Shown one piece after another: positions 9,475 through 18,326 of a DNA stretch of 64,000 nucleotides. Origin of the DNA: Alphaproteobacteria bacterium (GTDB lineage Bacteria; Pseudomonadota; Alphaproteobacteria; Caulobacterales; Hyphomonadaceae); the NCBI GenBank assembly GCA_018222605.1, contig JAAEZZ010000002.1, positions 1-64,000 on the forward strand, read 5' to 3'. The stretch's first letter is position 1; every line of letters starts with the position of its first letter. A program made the position numbers and the translations under genes. A model generated the notes under the pieces. That model worked only from the letters and a program-made list of their open reading frames with translations, was not told the origin of the DNA and made no database searches.

Positions 9475-9909
9475 CTATTCGGTCGGATCAACATTGCCGC
9501 GCAGGGCCTTGATTTCCCCGCGTTGTTTCTTCGACTTCAGGCGGCGCTTGACGCTGCCATAGGTCGGCTTGGTCCGGATACGGCGCTTGGGCCTGCGTGA
9601 GGCCTTGTCGATCATCTGGGCCAGCCGCTTGCGGGCCGCTTCCCGGTTCAGCACCTGGCTGCGGTGCTCTGCGGCCTCCACGATCAGACGCCCATCCTTG
9701 GTGATGCGGCTGGCGAACAATTTGGCAAAGCGCGCCTTCACCTCCGGCGGCAGGGAGGACGCCTCCACATGCCAGGTCAGCTGCACGGCGGTGGACACCT
9801 TGTTCACATTCTGCCCGCCTGGCCCCGAGGCGCGCACAAAGCTCTCCGACAGCTCCCAGGCCGGCAGCGTCAGCTCGTCATTGATACGAAGATCCCCAAA
9901 TTCAGACAT
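9475..9909 (-). CDS. arfB: Alternative ribosome-rescue factor ArfB
   Basis: A 144-residue class I release-factor-like peptidyl-tRNA hydrolase. The catalytic GGQ is at residues 31-33 in SGPGGQNVNKV. A strongly basic C-terminal tail (about 105-135, rich in Arg/Lys) matches the ArfB/YaeJ tail that enters the empty mRNA channel of stalled ribosomes. There is no codon-recognition domain, as expected for ArfB rather than RF1/RF2. The ATG has AAGGAAA at normal spacing. Confidence 0.93.
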   Translation of the reverse strand: MSEFGDLRINDELTLPAWELSESFVRASGPGGQNVNKVSTAVQLTWHVEASSLPPEVKARFAKLFASRITKDGRLIVEAAEHRSQVLNREAARKRLAQMIDKASRRPKRRIRTKPTYGSVKRRLKSKKQRGEIKALRGNVDPTE

Positions 9910-10054
9910 GGACTTTCCTTAACACGCCGTTCAGCCGGAGTTCAGCCCCGCCCGCCTAGCTTTCACACATAGGCCCGCCCATTGCGGGAAAAGGCAGCCC
10001 CGGCCATGCTTGAGACGTAGGGAATTGGGGCCAGATTTGGAGGCGTTGCCCACC

Positions 10055-10675
10055 ATGAAACTGTACAAGACCCTTTCGGCCTTTCTGGCTGCTACGGCTA
10101 CGTTCGGCCTGATCGCTGCTCCGATCGCCTCTGCGGATCAGGGCAGACGGGGCGAGCATCACCGCGGAGACCGCCAATATGATGGCCGCCATGGCGGAGA
10201 CGGCCACCGGGGCCGCAACCATGACGGACGCCGGGGAGACTGGAACCGCGGTGACGGGCATCGCGGCCGCCACCATGAGTATCGTGGCGGTCATGACCAC
10301 CGCGGCAGGAATGACTATCGGCGCAGCAACCATCATTACAAGCACCGCGACTACCGCCGCCCACCGCGCGTGGTTCACCATTACTACAATCCGCCGCGTC
10401 GCCATTATGCCCCGCCGCGCCACAATTATGTGCGCTATGGCCGTGCCTATGGACCCTATTACCGTCAGGGCTATCACCCCCGCTATGCCGTAGGCGGCTG
10501 GTACCGTCCGCACCGCCATACGGTCTATATCCATGATTACAACGTCTACGGCCTTTATGCGCCGCCGCCCGGCTATTACTGGGCCCGCGACTATGACAGC
10601 GGAGACGCCATCCTCGCCTCTGCCGCGACCGGCGCCATTATCGGCCTCGTCATCGGCGCCCTGGCCTACGACTAG
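10055..10675 (+). CDS. Secreted His/Arg/Gly-rich RcnB-family protein
   Basis: A 206-residue exported protein. A signal peptide (about 1-28, ending near ASA-DQG) is followed by a low-complexity region of roughly 90 residues very rich in His, Arg, Gly and Tyr. The last 80 residues resemble the RcnB domain, with a Tyr/Pro-rich segment (YAPPPGYYWARDYD) and a final hydrophobic glycine-rich helix. RcnB is a periplasmic protein linked to nickel/cobalt homeostasis in E. coli; metal binding here is suggested by the histidines but unproven. Start 10055 was chosen over an upstream in-frame ATG because GGAGG is at 10039-10043 and a signal peptide follows. A terminator follows the gene. Confidence 0.8.
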   Translation: MKLYKTLSAFLAATATFGLIAAPIASADQGRRGEHHRGDRQYDGRHGGDGHRGRNHDGRRGDWNRGDGHRGRHHEYRGGHDHRGRNDYRRSNHHYKHRDYRRPPRVVHHYYNPPRRHYAPPRHNYVRYGRAYGPYYRQGYHPRYAVGGWYRPHRHTVYIHDYNVYGLYAPPPGYYWARDYDSGDAILASAATGAIIGLVIGALAYD

Positions 10676-10705
10676 GACTGAGTAAAATGCCCGCCTGTTG
10701 AAGAC

Positions 10706-10732
10706 CGCCCGGACAAAATTCCGGGCGTTTTT
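10706..10732 (+). terminator. Rho-independent terminator after the RcnB-family gene
   Basis: An eight-base-pair GC-rich stem (CGCCCGGA pairing with TCCGGGCG) with a six-base loop is followed directly by five T residues, thirty bases after the RcnB-family stop codon. Confidence 0.9.
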
Positions 10733-11006
10733 CGTGCGTTATGAAAAATGTGGCCTGAAACGCCCCGATGTTAACTTTGTTCTGGCGCAAATCATGCTTA
10801 GCTTTGATTCGTCCGGGATGGTTCTGGACAAAGTCCGTGCCTGTTGCACGCTTGAAAGGAGGTGATTCATGTCGAGTGAGAAACCATATGGGATCAAAAG
10901 GTTTATATCCTATGGTGTCTGGCAGGAGCAGCCTCCGGTCAGCGTCTAGAGATATTTGAAGGCAAGCTGAAACGCTGCCGAATCTTTTGAGTCCCAGGGG
11001 CTCACG
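10733..11006 (+). other. Independent short transcription unit or small RNA locus
   Basis: Between two strong terminators lies about 270 bases that no ordinary gene explains. It holds a perfect Shine-Dalgarno, a 26-codon reading frame (listed separately) and short complementary segments (CAGCGT at about 10940 and ACGCTG at about 10972). The layout suggests a separately transcribed short mRNA or small RNA. I do not recognise it as 6S, SRP, RNase P or tmRNA. Confidence 0.45.
10869..10949 (+). CDS. 26-codon small open reading frame with perfect Shine-Dalgarno
   Basis: ATG at 10869 opens a 26-codon frame ending in TAG, encoding a peptide starting MSSEKPYGIKRF and ending PPVSV. The stretch AAAGGAGGTGAT at 10855-10866 is complementary to the last dozen bases of typical 16S rRNA. 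The GGAGG core stands six bases before the ATG, which is ideal spacing. A terminator follows 57 bases after the stop. The peptide has no signal sequence or membrane span and I do not recognise it. It could be a small protein, a leader peptide without a downstream operon, or a chance frame inside a small RNA. Confidence 0.45.
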   Translation: MSSEKPYGIKRFISYGVWQEQPPVSV

Positions 11007-11041
11007 GAAGCCGCCCATATCGGGCGGCTTCTTTGATTTTT
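11007..11041 (+). terminator. Rho-independent terminator of the small transcription unit
   Basis: A ten-base-pair stem (GAAGCCGCCC pairing with GGGCGGCTTC, loop ATATC) is followed by TTTGATTTTT. It closes the short unit upstream of kdsA. Confidence 0.88.
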
Positions 11042-11160
11042 GGCGGCCTGTTCCTCGCCGCCCTTCCCGGCCTGAGCGATACGGGTTTCACCTGATCTGA
11101 AACAAGGCTATTCAGGCGGCCACACACATCACGCTGCATATGCCCTTGAAGGAGAGTGAC

Positions 11161-12009
11161 ATGTCCGTTCTGACTCACGGAAAATCCGGCTGGACCATCG
11201 GAACCGGTAAACCGCTCTCCGTGATTGCGGGCCTCAACGTGCTGGAAGATGAAGGCCTGGCCATGGAAGTCGGCACAGAGCTGAAGCGCATCTGCGAGGC
11301 GCTGGGCCTGCCCTATGTCTTCAAGGCGAGCTTCGACAAGGCGAACCGCTCCTCGATCAAATCCTATCGCGGGCCGGGCCTGGAAGACGGGCTGAAAGTG
11401 CTCGCCTCCGTCAAGGCGAAGCTGGGCGTGCCGATCTGCACGGATTTGCATGAGCAAGGGCAGGCCGAAGCCGTCGCCGATGTGGCAGACATCGTGCAGA
11501 TCCCGGCCTTCCTGTGCCGCCAGACCGATCTCGTCGTCGCGACCGCCAAGGCGACCGCCGCCGCCGGTGGCCTCATCCAGGTGAAGAAGGCGCAATTCAT
11601 CGCGCCTTGGGACACCAAGAACATCGTCTCCAAGATTGGCGAGGCCGCTGAGGTGGGCGTCATCCTGTGCGAGCGCGGCTCGTCCTTTGGCTACAACAAT
11701 CTGGTCGTCGACATGCTGGGCATTCCGGAGATGCAGAAGCTCGGCTGCCCGGTGACGATTGATGCGACCCATGCGGTCCAGCTGCCGGGCGCTGACCCGC
11801 GCACAGCCGGCGCCTCCACAGGCGGCCGCCGCGATGGCGTCGCGATCATTGCGAAGTCCGCGATTGCCGCCGGCGCCGACGGTGTGTTCCTGGAATTCCA
11901 CACCGATCCGGACAAGGCCCTGTGTGACGGGCCGAGCTGTCTTCCCATCGCCTCCGCGGAGGGATTGCTGACAACGCTGAAATCCCTGCACGCGGTTGTA
12001 AACGCCTGA
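11161..12009 (+). CDS. kdsA: 3-deoxy-8-phosphooctulonate synthase
   Basis: A 282-residue Kdo-8-phosphate synthase. It condenses phosphoenolpyruvate with arabinose-5-phosphate, the first committed step of Kdo synthesis for lipid A inner core. Diagnostic segments are [31 protein letters not shown] and [10 protein letters not shown]; length is normal. A cysteine in the IPAFLCRQ region is shared by the family. The start is ATG 11161, preceded by AAGGAGAG. An in-frame ATG seven codons earlier lacks a site. The kdsD isomerase that makes its substrate lies about 9 kb downstream. rluE starts 11 bases after the stop. Confidence 0.97.
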   Translation: MSVLTHGKSGWTIGTGKPLSVIAGLNVLEDEGLAMEVGTELKRICEALGLPYVFKASFDKANRSSIKSYRGPGLEDGLKVLASVKAKLGVPICTDLHEQGQAEAVADVADIVQIPAFLCRQTDLVVATAKATAAAGGLIQVKKAQFIAPWDTKNIVSKIGEAAEVGVILCERGSSFGYNNLVVDMLGIPEMQKLGCPVTIDATHAVQLPGADPRTAGASTGGRRDGVAIIAKSAIAAGADGVFLEFHTDPDKALCDGPSCLPIASAEGLLTTLKSLHAVVNA

Positions 12010-12020
12010 TCGGCGGTCTT

Positions 12021-12575
12021 ATGGCGCGCCTCATCCTGTTCAACAAGCCGTTCAATGTGCTGTCCCAGTTCACCGACAAGGGCACGCTGGCCAGCACCCG
12101 CGAAACCCTGTCTGACTATATGGACGTGCCACATGTCTATCCGGCCGGGCGGCTGGACCGTGACAGTGAGGGCCTGCTCGTCCTGACCGATGACGGCAAG
12201 CTGCAGGCCCGCATCTCCGATCCAAAGCACAAGCTGGCCAAGACCTATTGGGCGCAGGTGGAAGGCATTCCGGACGAAGCCGCCCTCACCGCGCTTCAAA
12301 CCGGCGTAGATCTGAATGATGGCCGCACGGCCCCGGCAGAGGTGCGCCCGATTGCAGAGCCTGCAAATCTGTGGCCGCGCAATCCGCCGATCCGGTTCCG
12401 CAAATCCGTGCCGGACAGCTGGATCGAGCTGACCATTACCGAGGGCCGCAACCGCCAGGTACGCCGCATGACGGCCGCTGTCGGCCATCCGACGCTGCGC
12501 CTGATCCGGGTCCGTGTCGGTGACTGGACGCTGGACGGCCTCGGCACCGGAGAGTGGCGCGACATAAAGGCCTGA
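12021..12575 (+). CDS. rluE: RsuA/RluE-family pseudouridine synthase
   Basis: A 184-residue pseudouridine synthase of the short RsuA/RluE type, lacking an S4 domain. The catalytic aspartate sits in [12 protein letters not shown] at about residues 47-58, and the second family motif is [10 protein letters not shown]. It begins directly with the catalytic domain ([14 protein letters not shown]), as RluE does. RluE modifies a single uridine of 23S rRNA (position 2457 in E. coli); the exact target here is inferred. It is probably cotranscribed with kdsA. Confidence 0.85.
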   Translation: MARLILFNKPFNVLSQFTDKGTLASTRETLSDYMDVPHVYPAGRLDRDSEGLLVLTDDGKLQARISDPKHKLAKTYWAQVEGIPDEAALTALQTGVDLNDGRTAPAEVRPIAEPANLWPRNPPIRFRKSVPDSWIELTITEGRNRQVRRMTAAVGHPTLRLIRVRVGDWTLDGLGTGEWRDIKA

Positions 12576-12673
12576 GGCCAAAGCCTTCACAGGCCGCGTA
12601 ACACAGATTAGCACACAGCACTCCATCGCACCTGCCACGCCCGCCATTTGGGCCAGACATGGAGAGCTGCCGG

Positions 12674-13918
12674 ATGCCTTCCTCCCTTGAAACCTGGCTG
12701 GACCAGAACGCCCCGCAATCGGTCAAGGACGCCGCGATCTATATCGCCTCAATCTGGAATGAGGGCGCCTATGGGCTGACCTTTGGCGAGATCGTCATTT
12801 CTGTGCTGATCCTGATGGTGGCCATCGCCCTGCGCGGCCTGTTCGCGCGGCTGGTCGTCGCCTCAATCATGCGCGTCGCCGCTGGCACGAAGACACAGGC
12901 CGATGATGCGCTGGTCAAATCTATCGCGACGCCCCTGAAGATCGTGCCGGTCATCATCGGCATCTACATTGCGCTACAGGTGACGAACATTTCCGGGCAG
13001 GCGGAGATCTATGCCAACCTCATCTTGCGCTCGGTCATCACGCTGGCCGTGTTCTGGACGCTGTCGCGCGCGGTCAACGCATTTGAGTTCCTGTTCGTCA
13101 GTTTGCGCAATGCGCTGTCGTCTGCCGCGGTCGACTGGATGATCAAGGCGCTGCAGGTGATCCTGGTCATACTGGGCATTGGCGCAGTGGCAGAGCAGTG
13201 GGGCATCCAGATCGCGCCGCTGCTGGCCGGTCTCGGCGTACTGGGCATCGCGGTCGGCCTCGGCGCGCAGGACCTGTTCAAGAACCTCATCTCCGGCATT
13301 CTGATCATCACCGAGAAGCGCTTTGTACCCGGCGAGTGGATCAAGGTGGACGGCGTGGTTGAGGGCACGGTGGAGAAGATCAATTTCCGCTCCACCCTGG
13401 TGCGCCGCTTCGACAAGAGCCCGGTCTATGTGCCCAACAGCCAATTGTCGGACGCCGCCGTGACCAATTTCTCCCGGATGACGCATCGGCGCATCAAATG
13501 GGTCGTCGGCGTAGAATACCGCACCACGGTGGACCAGCTGAAATATATCCGCGACGAGATCGAGGCCTGGCTATGGAATGATGACCGCTTCGCCAAGCCG
13601 CCTGCCGCCGCCCTGTTCGTGCGCGTGGACAGCTTCAATGCCAGCTCCATCGACTTCCTGATCTACACCTTCACCAATACCAAGGATTGGGGCCAGTGGC
13701 TGGCCATCAAGGAAGAATTCGCCGTCGCCGTGATGGACATCATCGCCAAGGCTGGCACCAGCTTCGCCTTCCCCAGCCGCACCATCTACATGCAGGAGAT
13801 GGACCCGCCGGAGATCATGTCCCCGCCTGCCCGCAGCGAAGGCGTTGCAGCCGCACAGAAGGCGATTGCCGCCACCGCCCAGCGGCGCGGCATGGGCGAG
13901 GCAGACGACGAGGGCTGA
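12674..13918 (+). CDS. MscS-family mechanosensitive channel
   Basis: A 414-residue small-conductance mechanosensitive channel protein. There are N-terminal hydrophobic spans at about 25-45, 85-105, 120-140 and 155-180. The pore and beta-domain follow, with the family signature GLGAQDLFKNLISGILIITEKRFVPGE split across about 200-226. A soluble alpha/beta C-terminal domain follows. Such channels release solutes when osmotic shock stretches the inner membrane. Start ATG 12674 has GGAGAG seven bases upstream; an in-frame ATG five codons earlier is less well placed. It is monocistronic. Confidence 0.92.
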   Translation: MPSSLETWLDQNAPQSVKDAAIYIASIWNEGAYGLTFGEIVISVLILMVAIALRGLFARLVVASIMRVAAGTKTQADDALVKSIATPLKIVPVIIGIYIALQVTNISGQAEIYANLILRSVITLAVFWTLSRAVNAFEFLFVSLRNALSSAAVDWMIKALQVILVILGIGAVAEQWGIQIAPLLAGLGVLGIAVGLGAQDLFKNLISGILIITEKRFVPGEWIKVDGVVEGTVEKINFRSTLVRRFDKSPVYVPNSQLSDAAVTNFSRMTHRRIKWVVGVEYRTTVDQLKYIRDEIEAWLWNDDRFAKPPAAALFVRVDSFNASSIDFLIYTFTNTKDWGQWLAIKEEFAVAVMDIIAKAGTSFAFPSRTIYMQEMDPPEIMSPPARSEGVAAAQKAIAATAQRRGMGEADDEG

Positions 13919-14018
13919 TCCTTCAGCCCTCTGCCTGCGCGTGGACCCATCCCTAAAGCGCTCTACCAAAGTTCTACCTTTGATGGTAATATGAGGTGCC
14001 GTAAGAGGGGGCGACATT

Positions 14019-14654
14019 ATGGAACAGCTATTACGCATGGAACTGCACAGCCAAGATGCAGTGGTGCTGGAATGGGAAACAATTGCCGAAGAAGGCGAAG
14101 AATTCTCTGTAGAAACCTTCGTTGGAAGGGGCGAAAGCCTCCCGGAGAACTGCTCCGGGTTCATTCATGTTCAATCTGACAGGCCTAATGCCCTTAGCGT
14201 TTTGGGTGAGCTTCCCTCAAGTGCCGAGATATTTCATACACCTTACGCCATTCTCATCTTCGCCAAGCATGGCCCATCGCTTCGAGAGTGGGCGACTATT
14301 CTGCAAACTAAGGCAAGAACGCCTCTGCGCATCACACTTGGCTGGTTTAAGCGCGGCACGGAATGGCTGAAAAAGAACTGGAGTTGCCAAGCCTGCAAGT
14401 TCGCCGTCAGAAGTCTTTTGAACGCCGCTCTGACCGCAGTCGGCATTCCGACGCCAGACATGCTGGATTTAATTCCAGACTTTAACCTAGACTTTGCTGA
14501 AAGGCTTCTAGAGCAGATCAACCTAATCTTGGGCGAAGATAATCCCATCTCGGACATTCTCTCGGATATACCATGGCAACGCTTAAAATCTTTCAGCATC
14601 AAACGGGTCTCAGAGTATATCTGCCGAATGCTTGGGTTTTGCACATCTGAATAG
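14019..14654 (+). CDS. Hypothetical protein, lower-GC orphan
   Basis: A 211-residue protein I do not recognise. It is acidic in the N-terminal third and has a central stretch around WFKRGTEWLKKNWSCQACKFAV (residues about 108-129) with a CxxC pair. The C-terminal half is rich in Leu/Ile/Asp and has a final Cys-rich end (ICRMLGFC). There is no signal peptide or clear membrane span. The DNA is visibly less GC-rich and uses more A/T-ending codons than its neighbours, suggesting recent acquisition. The ATG has an AGAGGGGG site upstream. It stands alone between mscS and the convergent esterase gene. Confidence 0.7.
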   Translation: MEQLLRMELHSQDAVVLEWETIAEEGEEFSVETFVGRGESLPENCSGFIHVQSDRPNALSVLGELPSSAEIFHTPYAILIFAKHGPSLREWATILQTKARTPLRITLGWFKRGTEWLKKNWSCQACKFAVRSLLNAALTAVGIPTPDMLDLIPDFNLDFAERLLEQINLILGEDNPISDILSDIPWQRLKSFSIKRVSEYICRMLGFCTSE

Positions 14655-14674
14655 GGCCCTTTTCGAACGCACTC

Positions 14675-15877
14675 CTATTTCACCCAAACCCCCGGCGCAT
14701 TGGTGCGATAGCCGAGCGATTTGTATGCCGCATCGATCAGGCTCTGTGCGCGGTCATTCACCAGAATGCCATTGCCCATCTGGTTCATCGTGTAGCTGAA
14801 GGCGAGGCCCGCTTCCGGATCGGCAAAGCCGATAGAGCCGCCTGCGCCGACATGGCCAAACGCCCGGTCGCCCATGATGACGCTGGTACCGGGGCCAAGG
14901 TTCAGCGCGCGATTGTCCATGGACTTCATGAAGCCCGGCCCGAACCGGGTCGGGATCAGCAGGGTCGCATCGCGTTGTGTGGCGGTTGTCACCATGCTCA
15001 TCGCCTGCAACCGGTCGGATGAAACCAGCGTGCCGTCATTGGTGGCGAGCGGCGTGTACATCGCCACCTGCCCGCGCGCATTGGACAGGCCCCCGCCGCC
15101 CCCAATCTCGGCCGCCTGGGCCTTGCGGTCGTTGAAGTCCCACCCGCCATTATTCATGAAACTCTTGTGCTGGATCGAGTCCGGATCGGTCATCAGCTTG
15201 ATCGTGAATTCGGTCGGCTGGTCATCCGGCTTGGGCGCATAGGGCAGGATGGGCGCGATGTGCACATCCTCGTTTTCCGGCAGGCCCAGCCAGAAGCGCG
15301 CGCCGGTCTTCTCCGCCACTTCCTCCCGGAAGAAGGTGCCGAGCGACTTGCCGGAGACGCGGCGGACCAGTTCGCCCACTGTCCAGCCGAAATTGATCAT
15401 GTGATAGCCATTGCGGGTCCCCGGTTCCCAGAAGGCTTCCTCATCCTCCAGGCGCTTGATCATATAGTCCCAGTCGGTAAAGCCGCCGGGGCGGACCGGA
15501 TCGCGCAACGTCGGCAGCGCGCTTTCATGGTTCAGCATCATCCGGACCGTGGTTGCCTCTTTGCCGTTCTTCGCAAATTCCGGCCAGTATTCAGAGACGA
15601 GCGCCTCCGGGTTCAGCTCGCCCCGGTCAATCAGGATATGCGCGCACAGCGCCGTCGCGGCCTTGGAGCAGGAGAAGACGATGGAGATCGTGTCCTCGCG
15701 CCATGCCTCTCCGGTCGCCGCATTGGCCACGCCGCCCCACAGGTCCACCAGCGTCTCGCCATTCACAGACAGGCAGACAGACGCGCCCACCTCGCCGCGC
15801 TCCGCAAAGTTCTTCTCGAATTCTTCTTTTACAGACGCGAATTTCGGGTCGCACGCCCCGCTGACAGTTCCAGCCAT
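14675..15877 (-). CDS. Serine hydrolase of the class C beta-lactamase/esterase fold
   Basis: A 400-residue protein of the beta-lactamase (PF00144) family, closest in style to EstB-type esterases. The nucleophile motif SxxK is SCSK at about residues 69-72, in IVFSCSKAATALCAH. The YxN-like segment GYHMINFGW (about 185) and an HVGAGG motif near the C-terminus, in place of KTG, fit esterases rather than true beta-lactamases. No signal peptide is visible, so it is likely cytoplasmic. The start at 15877 was chosen because GGAGG precedes it at proper spacing; a longer frame running back into clpA was rejected. The substrate is unknown. Confidence 0.88.
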   Translation of the reverse strand: MAGTVSGACDPKFASVKEEFEKNFAERGEVGASVCLSVNGETLVDLWGGVANAATGEAWREDTISIVFSCSKAATALCAHILIDRGELNPEALVSEYWPEFAKNGKEATTVRMMLNHESALPTLRDPVRPGGFTDWDYMIKRLEDEEAFWEPGTRNGYHMINFGWTVGELVRRVSGKSLGTFFREEVAEKTGARFWLGLPENEDVHIAPILPYAPKPDDQPTEFTIKLMTDPDSIQHKSFMNNGGWDFNDRKAQAAEIGGGGGLSNARGQVAMYTPLATNDGTLVSSDRLQAMSMVTTATQRDATLLIPTRFGPGFMKSMDNRALNLGPGTSVIMGDRAFGHVGAGGSIGFADPEAGLAFSYTMNQMGNGILVNDRAQSLIDAAYKSLGYRTNAPGVWVK

Positions 15878-15922
15878 TTCTATTCCTCCCATTATGCCAG
15901 GGAGGATAACGAGGCCGCCAGA

Positions 15923-15953
15923 ATGAGAAAGGGCTGCCCGTGGGGCAGCCCTT
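15923..15953 (-). terminator. Terminator downstream of clpA
   Basis: An eleven-base-pair perfect stem (AAGGGCTGCCC with GGGCAGCCCTT, three-base loop) at 15929-15953 is followed on the minus strand by TCTC after the terminal TT. It lies 24 bases past the clpA stop and just upstream of the esterase gene. Confidence 0.8.
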
Positions 15954-15977
15954 GTCGTGTCTGGTTTTGCCGAAGGC

Positions 15978-18299
15978 CTAGGCCGGTTCCTCGGCAGAGC
16001 CTTTCTTGGCGGCGGGCTTTTTCTTCTTGCCCTTGTCGGCGACATATTTGAAGGCGAGTTTTTCCTCGTCGGCCTTGTCGATATCGATATGGACAACGCC
16101 GCCCTTCTGCAGTTCGCCGAACAGCAATTCTTCCGCCATCGGTTTCTTGACGTGTTCCTGGATCGTGCGGGCCAGCGGCCGCGCGCCCATGTCTGCGTCG
16201 AAGCCCCGCTTGGCCAGCCATTCGCGGGCCGCCTTGGTGATCTCGATGGAGACATTGCGATCTTCCAGCTGGACTTCCAGCTGCAGGATGAACTTCTCGA
16301 CCACGCGGTCGATGATTTCCGGCGTCAGGCCACCGAAGGTGATCGTGGCGTCGAGGCGGTTGCGGAATTCCGGCGTGAACAGGCGCTTGAGCGCCTCTTC
16401 CTGCTCGTCTTCCTTCTTGCCCCGGCCAAAGCCGATGGAGTTCTTGGACGCATCCGCGGCCCCGGCATTGGTCGTCATGATCAGGATGACATTCCGGAAG
16501 TCCACCTTGCGGCCATTGGCATCGGTCAGCGAGCCATTGTCCATCACCTGCAGCAGGATGTTGAACAGGTCCGGATGCGCCTTCTCGATCTCGTCGAGCA
16601 GCAGCACGCAGTGCGGATGCTGGTCCACGCCATCGGTCAGCAGGCCGCCCTCATCATAGCCGACATAGCCCGGAGGCGCGCCGATCAGGCGGGAAACGGT
16701 GTGACGCTCCATATATTCCGACATGTCGAAGCGCAGCATCTCGACACCCATGATGGAGGCGAGCTGTTTGGCGACTTCGGTCTTGCCGACGCCGGTCGGG
16801 CCGGTGAACAGATAGGAGCCGATCGGCTTGTTCGGTTCCCGCAGGCCGGCACGGGCCAGCTTGATGGAGGCCGACAAGGCCTCGATGGCCTCGCCTTGTC
16901 CAAAGACGACGCGCTTCAGGTCTGTTTCCAGAGACTTCAGTGCAGCGGCATCGTCCGTGGACACCTGTTTCGGGGGGATGCGGGCAATCTTGGCGATGAC
17001 CGCCTCGATGTCCTTCTGGCCCACTGTCTTCTTGCGCTTGGACGCCGGCAACAGCCATTGTGCGGCCCCGGCCTCATCGATCACGTCGATCGCCTTGTCC
17101 GGCAGCTTGCGGTCCGTGATGTAACGGTCCGACAGCTCCACCGCCGCCTTGATCGAGTCATTGGTGTAGCGCAGGCCGTGGAAATCCTCGAAACGGGATT
17201 TCAGACCGGTCAGGATCTTGATCGTATCCGGAACGGTCGGCTCCACCACATCGATCTTGCGGAACCGGCGGGACAGGGCGCGGTCCTTCTCGAAGTGTTG
17301 CTTGTATTCCTTGAACGTGGTCGAGCCCATGCAGCGCAGGCCGCCATTCTGAAGCGCAGGCTTGAGAAGGTTCGACGCATCCATCGCGCCGCCGGACGTA
17401 GCGCCCGCGCCGATGATGGTGTGAATCTCGTCAATGAACAGGATGGCTTTTTCCTGCTGCTCCAGTTCCTTCATCACGGATTTGAGGCGTTCCTCAAAGT
17501 CACCGCGATAGCGCGTACCGGCCAGCAAGGCGCCCATGTCGAGCGACCAGATGACGGCTTCGTCCAGGATCTCCGGCGCTTCGCCATCGACGATCTTCTT
17601 GGCGAGGCCTTCGGCAATCGCCGTCTTGCCCACGCCCGGATCGCCAACGAGGATCGGGTTGTTCTTGTTGCGGCGGCAGAGCACCTCGATGCAGCGATTG
17701 ATTTCCAGTTCGCGGCCGATCAGCGGATCGATCTTGCCGGAGCGCGCCTTTTCATTGAGGTCCACGCAATAGGCGTCGAGCGCCTCATGGCCCTGCTTGA
17801 CGGGTTCTTCTTCTGAATGCTCCGCGCCGCGCGGGCTCGACGGACGGGACATGCCCGGCTGCTTGGCCACGCCGTGAGAGATGAAGTTCACCGCGTCATA
17901 GCGGGTCATGTCCTGCTCTTGCAGGAAGTAGGCAGCGTGGCTTTCACGCTCGGAGAAAATGGAAACCAGCACATTGGCGCCGGTCACTTCATCGCGGCCA
18001 GAGCTTTCGACGTGCAGGATGGCGCGCTGCACCACACGCTGGAAGGCAGCCGTGGGCTGAACGCGGCCTTCGCCGTCATCTACTATCAGGCTGGACAATT
18101 CTTCGTCGATGTAGCGGCTGAGATCAGCGCTGAGCGCTTCAATATCCACTTTGCAGGCGCCCATGACTTCTCGGGCATGCTCATCTTCCGTCAGCGCCAG
18201 GAGCAGGTGCTCCAGAGTTGCGTATTCATGATCACGCTCCGAGGCGAGCGTTAGGGCCTTTTCCAGGGCGGTCTCTAAGGAGGGGGACAAGCGTGGCAA
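15978..18299 (-). CDS. clpA: ATP-dependent Clp protease ATP-binding subunit ClpA
   Basis: A 773-residue AAA+ unfoldase that feeds substrates to ClpP. It has the N-terminal Clp repeat domain (about 1-145, beginning LSPSLETALEKAL). AAA module 1 has Walker A GDPGVGKT near 220; AAA module 2 has Walker A GPTGVGKT near 500 and Walker B LLLDEIEKAH. The D2 C-terminal part contains the ARPLARTIQEH motif and a basic tail. No ClpB-type middle domain is present. The start is TTG at 18299, with GGAAGG upstream; it gives the N-terminus expected for ClpA. It follows clpS by 27 bases, the standard alphaproteobacterial arrangement. Confidence 0.96.
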   Translation of the reverse strand: MPRLSPSLETALEKALTLASERDHEYATLEHLLLALTEDEHAREVMGACKVDIEALSADLSRYIDEELSSLIVDDGEGRVQPTAAFQRVVQRAILHVESSGRDEVTGANVLVSIFSERESHAAYFLQEQDMTRYDAVNFISHGVAKQPGMSRPSSPRGAEHSEEEPVKQGHEALDAYCVDLNEKARSGKIDPLIGRELEINRCIEVLCRRNKNNPILVGDPGVGKTAIAEGLAKKIVDGEAPEILDEAVIWSLDMGALLAGTRYRGDFEERLKSVMKELEQQEKAILFIDEIHTIIGAGATSGGAMDASNLLKPALQNGGLRCMGSTTFKEYKQHFEKDRALSRRFRKIDVVEPTVPDTIKILTGLKSRFEDFHGLRYTNDSIKAAVELSDRYITDRKLPDKAIDVIDEAGAAQWLLPASKRKKTVGQKDIEAVIAKIARIPPKQVSTDDAAALKSLETDLKRVVFGQGEAIEALSASIKLARAGLREPNKPIGSYLFTGPTGVGKTEVAKQLASIMGVEMLRFDMSEYMERHTVSRLIGAPPGYVGYDEGGLLTDGVDQHPHCVLLLDEIEKAHPDLFNILLQVMDNGSLTDANGRKVDFRNVILIMTTNAGAADASKNSIGFGRGKKEDEQEEALKRLFTPEFRNRLDATITFGGLTPEIIDRVVEKFILQLEVQLEDRNVSIEITKAAREWLAKRGFDADMGARPLARTIQEHVKKPMAEELLFGELQKGGVVHIDIDKADEEKLAFKYVADKGKKKKPAAKKGSAEEPA

Positions 18300-18326
18300 G
18301 GGGTTGGCCTTCCGGGATGAGTGTTT

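Noticed and set aside
9956..10534. Ala/Val/Met-rich frame antisense to the RcnB-family gene
   Set aside because: It is the mirror of the repetitive His/Arg/Gly codons; the plus-strand gene has a signal peptide and ribosome-binding site.
15878..16255. Upstream extension of the esterase frame
   Set aside because: It overlaps clpA in another frame, has no family similarity, and the ATG at 15877 has its own GGAGG site.
15957..17816. A 619-codon open frame on the plus strand
   Set aside because: It lies wholly antisense to clpA, whose AAA motifs are complete. Its predicted product has the low-complexity Arg/Gln/Asp/His composition of a mirror frame in GC-rich DNA.
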